Position numbers and translations under genes: made by a program | Notes under the pieces: generated by a model | Told to the model about the DNA's origin: nothing | The model's input: the letters and a program-made list of their open reading frames with translations, nothing else | Database searches by the model: none | Shown: positions 58,677 through 64,000 of the stretch, piece by piece | How positions within the stretch are numbered: the stretch's first letter is position 1 | Layout: the number at the start of each line of letters is the position of its first letter | Assembly: GCA_026874595.1 (NCBI GenBank) | Contig: CM049312.1 | Span: 28,019,956 to 28,083,955, forward strand | Direction: 5' to 3' | Length of the DNA stretch: 64,000 nt | Origin: Sipunculus nudus | Lineage: Eukaryota; Annelida; Sipuncula; Golfingiida; Sipunculidae

Positions 58677-60899
58677 TAAGTGCTCATGTCGGAACCCTTC
58701 AAAAACAGCAGTATGTGTGATGAACATTTAATCAAAGGTGTCGTATAAAGCGGTGATTTGGCACTCGAGAGGGACCATGTAAGACCACCTACAAACAAGT
58801 ATTTGATTCTCAAGCTGAATCGATACCATGCATGGATGGCTATTGTAAAGTGTTAAATGTTAAGTCAAACTTGCATTAGAATATTAAATGGCAGGCGGCG
58901 CAATTATATATATGCCACAATGGAGTCAACGACCAATGATAATCCACTCATCAATTATCGGGAATTTCCTTCTTCATATACTTTGGACTTTATGCAACCT
59001 TACAATGAAGCAATCGCAGTGAAATTTCTCTCAGTATAAAGAAATCTGTTAGTCCAATATATAAAGATCTGGTTGAACCAATTATTTTTTTTTTCAGTTG
59101 AGAGAGGAGTATTTTATCATTTTATATCATTTTATCAGGTTTAGCACTGCCGGGACTTTAGTTTTAATATCTGCTATTAAATTGCATAAATTAAGAAATT
59201 AAAGAGTGCGAGCTCCTGCCACCAAAGATGATTCGAGTCGTTCAGTGAGCGGAAAGTTAGTTATATGACTTGCCGCCAGGTGACAGTACCTGTTCTGAGG
59301 GTTCGACACTGGAAGAGCAAATTTGATGGCTCTGGCAGTCGGAGAAATTATGTGTTACCTTCACATATTGGGCCAACCAGGCGCTCAGATAAGTTAAATT
59401 ACTCAATATCTTTGATAATTACCGTTGGTCATAATACATCTCAGATATTAATTATGATTATTTCCTTAATTAATTGACCTGCATTAAATCATTAGAAATG
59501 TTAGTGTAGAAGTTATGTCCACTACTTTTAATCCCAGGTATGAAGGCCTTCGCCATGTCGGTATTTATTGGGGATGCTCCCGAAACGCGTTTGTATTCTC
59601 AGCCAATACTCATAGGTTCATTCATGCTGAAGTTTTTTCAACCCGTGTTTGCATTCACTTACTCAACCCATATTCCCAGGTTCATTCGTGCATAAGTGAC
59701 AGTACATTTTTGAATATTCCTGGAAGTCGTTCCTGAATGTTGGTCATGAGCCAGATCCACCCAAAATCAAATCGATTCTTCATTGGTCCATGCCTCAGCT
59801 GCCAAGAATATTTCACTGGATTCCGTTTATGAGTGTGAGTTATGCTGTAAACAAGCACACACAGATAAACACACACTAACAGGAATTAACGTATACCCCA
59901 CTGGCTGAGGCAATAAACTGAAAGAGCCCATAGCTGTTTGACTGGTTTATAAAAATATTTACTTTATATTAAATTCTGTGACTTTTATTGAAACGTTTTT
60001 CTTGTTTGCATGTAGTATTATTTCTTTTTTTTATCAGTTTAAAATCATGTAACAAATGATTGTCTGGAAATACACTAACATATTTAATCCTATCATGTAA
60101 AATTTTGAATAATGCAAAGAAACTGGCTTCTCCTGCAAACATTCACCTTTTTTAAATGTGTAAGCTGGAGTCAGCTTAATAATTATTAAAAAAAAACTTA
60201 GATTTCGATATTTTTTTTTATGTTCTCTAACCTGGTTTGCAAAACAATTCTGATATTATCATGTTGACCAGATATCATATGACGTGTTATCGAAAATACA
60301 TAGTAAAAGGATAAAAGATAGCCTCAACCGACCTCTGATTTATGAAAAAAAGATTTTGAGAAGCCGATCGTTTCTTGGCTAATGGGTATCAGAGGCTTTC
60401 AGCAGCTCGAAAAATCTTCATTAATCAACTTGAACTTTGGGCGTGTTAAACCTTACATAAATCTTGCCTTAAGCCCAGGGACTATGTTCGTCAATTTACT
60501 CTGTTGACTCAGGAGAAAACATTGCGTTATTTTTATACGATTCATACATCTTAAGTACAACAACACGTATACACTCGATTATATTATTTTGAAATAGATC
60601 ATTGTAGCTGATACTGCCCCATGTGAATTAGCAATTAGACATAAAGAGCATTTAATTTATAAGGTCTATGTATACTTGCCACAGGCACGTTCAATGGATA
60701 TCGCACGTGCACATGAGCACCGCGAACTCACATGGGTAGAACGAAGTCTACTGCTGTATGGTTAATAATTATCTAAACAGGATAAAAAGACCATCTTACT
60801 GATCGGTTTACAATTGATCAGTGATAACGTTCAGATGTAGGTGTAAACATTAACTTATGTTTAAGAATCCTTTCGACAAATTGCCTGTTACTTTGCTAC
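58677..60899. other. Intergenic region
   Basis: A fragment of a dispersed repeat lies near 59690-59830, and GA/TC-rich and T-rich tracts occur. ORFs at 59265 and 59515 lack support. No named gene. Confidence 0.5.
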
Positions 60900-60901
60900 A
60901 G

Positions 60902-61182
60902 AGAGCATTATAGCAACAATCTTGGAAATAATTTCCTATAATGATGGCCGGTTGATTCTCACTGGTGAACATTCAGTTGTTCAGACGATGGATCTGTCGT
61001 TCCTACCAAGTATGACAACGACGGGGAGAAAAGTGGTCGGTGAGACGGTGCGTATAGTGTTCAACGTCGGTGATAATTATTACTGGCGGAATAGCTCAGG
61101 ATTGTTTCTTGTTAAACAAGGATGGAAACTGGCAGGAGTTGCGTGTTCTGACCTCAGGATCGTTGAAAAATGGATCCGTTAA
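60902..61182 (+). CDS. GW-EKW family, member 11 (final exon or truncated gene)
   Basis: The frame is open from 60865 with no ATG; the first usable codon in the frame with family similarity is TTG at 60922. CTTTGCTACAG ending at 60901 looks like a splice acceptor, so I place the exon at 60902. It reads ILEIISYNDGRLILTGEH, then VVQTMDLSFLPSM, a strand VRIVFNVGDN, FLVKQGWKLAGVAC and IVEKWIR to TAA. G-W and V-E-K-W are intact. An upstream exon was not identified. Closest to member 9. Confidence 0.7.
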
Positions 61183-63059
61183 TTCACTGGTTCAAATGAT
61201 AACACAATTTCTGTATGTATATATTTTGATTGGTAACATTTCTTATAATTCGTCGAGGTATCGAGACGCCAGCAAGAGAGGGACTGTGAAAATAAACATA
61301 AGTTGTCAGGAGATGGGCGTGAGACTATTGAGCCCGCAAAACATCACATTGTAACTCGGACAATATTTGTATGTATGGTTTAGTCGTGAAAATGAACACA
61401 AGAAGGGTAAATAGTACCCTTCTGTAGACCACCGTGGGTCGAAAATGCAACATGGCGGCAAGTAGCTTAAACTTCTTGAAATTGACTGTTGACACCCATG
61501 ATAAACATTTATTACTATCTCTTGGCCTCATTTGCACGGTGCACGTGCGATTATTCACCATGGTGACAAAAGAATTTTCCTATTACTAAAAAACCGATAT
61601 ATTTCAACCGTGAGGGCCACTTTACCTATAAAATGCAATATATCTGCCATTGAGCTCTTCATGCAAACTGTTTGTTGTGTAGCATTCAAATGAAAAAGGA
61701 TGATAATGTTGGCTGGTTTATACATGATAGAAGAATACATACTTCTTTGAATTTCTAGAAAAGAGAAATTATAATAAAATCACACAAACATGTAAGTCGA
61801 ATGTAATTTTCTAAATTAGAATTCGTATCTGGTGAAATAGCTTTTCTTACTGTAGTATCCTGATGCTGGATGTTTGGTTTTACCAAATCCTGAAGATCAG
61901 CCGCCGCAATCGTTTAAGGGTTTAAGACAAAACCATTCGGACCTTTTCTGGACCTGGTGGCCTTTCTTTACGTTTTATTATTCGTCCTCCTGGGTTTTAC
62001 CCCTTATCCTAAATCCTGGACCCGCCCCTGATATAAGCAGATAAAACCATTTAATTGATGAAGGACGGTTCATCCTCTTGTCTCAGTTTGCATACAAGTG
62101 TATTGTTTATATGCCCCTTGTTCCTCTCTTCTCTTAAGCCAAGATTTAACCCACAAGTCACTCTTCCGACAAAGCATATTTCTTTGGACAAGCCACAAAG
62201 CGAATTTCCTTTTGGTTTTCGCCTAGAAAGTTCAGTATCAGATCGCCATGATGAGACAGCCATCTTCGGCGATAATTGAGAGGTGGGCACACGCGGGTCG
62301 GTAAATGTGACACCGAAAATCGGCCAAATAAACCGAGCCGATTTTCAGCCGATTTTGAGAAAATCTGCCCAAAAAATCGCACGACAATGTCGCTTGATAA
62401 ACTTAGGTAGTAAGCACTGGCTTTAAAGAAACTGGCTGTCGCGGTTTCAGGGAGTTGCTCAAAGCCTGAAACTTCATGGAAGTTCAGCATGCACTCGCCT
62501 TGGGCAGATTAATGCTGCGTTATGACAACCATAGCCGCTTTCACCCGTCAACTCCCCGTTTGGGTTCATAACTGGGAGATTCGACAACCCTACGCTTTCT
62601 GTGCGTCCTGCATTCCATCTACGGAGCATCTGGTTCACTGAAACATCGTATTCAGGAATCGGGAGTAAATATCATGATAAGTTGAGGAATTTTCATTTTG
62701 ATTGATATATCATATTCAGGACATTCGTAAGAAAGATCATATATGATAAAAAAAGCTAATAACAATTTGTAATAAGTAAGCCATGACAGTTTTGATGCCT
62801 CAGTGCATTTTATAAAAAAAAAATGATTTGCAAATGAGTTTGTAGGTGTGTTGGTGTCTGTGTGAATGACTTTCACTCGGACTGGGAGAATGTGAACTCG
62901 ACTACATCACTGATACATGTGCCATCCCTTATGAGAAGAATGCTGCCTGGTAGCTTTCGACTAGAGGGATTGCTCCCAGGCAAGAGTTGGGGGGTGGGGG
63001 GGGGGGGGGGTTAACAAATCATGAAAGGAAATATGAGGTCAAATTTCATGTTGGTCATA
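61183..63059. other. Intergenic region with repeat ends
   Basis: AAATCCTGGACCCGCCCCTG (62011-62030) is the same terminal motif as at 33039-33058. A short repeat with CGGCCAAA/CGATTTTCAGCC dyads lies at about 62316-62356. A G run lies at about 62988-63010. No supported gene. Confidence 0.55.
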
Positions 63060-63310
63060 CTCAAGGAAGAAGAAGCTTTCTGGGAAACAGGTGGGCAATT
63101 TCTGTGTCTTCTCAATATTCCCCTTCTGGGAAATTTAAGGTGTATCGATTTTGTATATCGAACAACACATAACAAGATACAATAGATACTAGTGTAGGAT
63201 GGAAGTCATGAGACTCATGGGGTCTGATTTATAATGGCCTGTGTGAAAACATAAGCCTTCTCTTCTTATCACGTTTAGCCTACCATGTTCACATGTTCAC
63301 ATTATGTTGC
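63060..63310. repeat. Copy of the 48.1-48.4 kb dispersed repeat
   Basis: TCTGGGAAATTTAAGGTGTA, AACACATAACAAGATACAAT and GTTTAGCCTACC parallel 48120-48360. Confidence 0.6.
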
Positions 63311-63391
63311 TTTAAAGCATGCTTACTAAATGAAGAGCTAGGTTCCTTAGTTGGGCCTAACAACATACACACAGGCATAACCAAACCTTAT

Positions 63392-63637
63392 ATTCTATGA
63401 GGAGGTCTCTTGACTTTAATTAAGCGTGATTACCAAAGCACGCACACAATTGTGCTTAGCGTCATATTGACCCTCTGGCATTACGACCAGATTACTGGCG
63501 CCAAAGATGTCATGAAATCTACGTCTGAGGATCGCATTATAAGGCCTTATGAAGATGCACATATTTTCGTCATTTCTGACAACGCTTCATCAGCTACAGG
63601 TACACTGTCAATCAACATAAACCGGAACATTCGTTAG
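63392..63637 (+). pseudogene. Possible divergent GW-EKW family N-terminus (member 12)
   Basis: A 75-codon frame whose first part (LIKRDYQSTHTIVLSVIL) resembles the LEVKxY...LxLSG block, with SGTLSININ near the end in the position of the middle strand. There is no G-W or V-E-K-W, and it stops at 63637. It follows the dispersed repeat that also precedes member 9. Weak; could be chance. Confidence 0.2.
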
Positions 63638-64000
63638 CATTTTTTGTGTACTTTCTTATAATACAAATATGAGCTAGAAAAGTTCCTGTTTAATCAAGCA
63701 CTTTGGTAAACCCCTCGGCATGTTTGTTGAATTTATGACCGCATGAACACAAGCATGGCTCGCACGGGTTACAGGACGCAGGCTACTTGCAGGCGACACA
63801 GGAAATGACCCGTGTCCATGGAGACGGTGTTTCAGTTTGGGTTGCGAGCTCACATATATACTATTGTATTTATTCACCATTCTAAGCATAATATCGAGAT
63901 TATGGGCCGTTTACCACAATATGAATGCTACCAGATGCAAGACCACTGCGATACATTCCTCCATATTACTAGTATCACGACTCGAGTAGTCTTACCAGCC
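63638..64000. other. Window end
   Basis: Nothing supported. Confidence 0.5.

Overview
The window looks like nuclear DNA of a marine invertebrate, most likely a bivalve mollusc. This is inferred from the AT-rich background, the many long (AT)n tracts, the dispersed repeats built on TGACCT half-sites, the decayed LTR and LINE retroelements, a eukaryotic tRNA-Asn gene and intron-type splice signals. There is no bacterial-style gene organisation. No gene family diagnostic of a species is present, so the host assignment is moderate.

Region 1 (about 1-11 kb) differs from the rest. By eye it is richer in G+C, with compact intronless reading frames behind good TATA boxes: a 195-aa protein of unknown function, a 91-aa protein, and a tandem pair of secreted two-domain (Ig-like plus FN3-like) proteins. 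It also holds a 129-bp tandem array and an inverted repeat of about 4.1 kb (about 2.2-6.3 kb). The core of that palindrome is 16 copies of a 106-bp GC-rich unit, 10 in one orientation and 6 in the other, mirrored about a short hairpin. Inward-facing TATA boxes sit on both arms and an intact tRNA-Asn gene sits on one arm.

Region 2 (about 11-22 kb) is repeat territory. It contains a decayed Ty3/gypsy-type element on the minus strand in which integrase precedes reverse transcriptase, the Gmr1-like order. Its 5' LTR is interrupted by an 897-bp hAT-like element with an 8-bp target-site duplication. Related LTR copies lie at 19.6, 35.3-36.1 and 56.9-57.7 kb. A minisatellite of about 36 bp and a tandem duplication of about 0.8 kb follow.

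Region 3 (about 25-61 kb, perhaps to 63.6 kb) is the most interesting part. It is a dispersed cluster of at least ten copies of a small protein family that I do not recognise. Members share a C-terminal block (hydrophobic residues, G-W-[K/E], hydrophobic strand, then V-x-E-K-W) and, in most, an N-terminal block resembling LEVKxY...LxLSG...VVxxLxLSFL. Clear reading frames lie at 25.0, 28.9, 33.4, 58.3 and 60.9 kb. Damaged copies lie at 27.0, 29.8, 37.2, 45.6-46.0 (minus strand, one in-frame TGA), 47.5 and 48.5 kb. The mixture points to birth-and-death evolution. Between the copies lie microsatellites, a LINE ORF1 fragment, a CR1/L2-like LINE with a dead reverse transcriptase, and several dispersed repeats. 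No function can be assigned from sequence alone.
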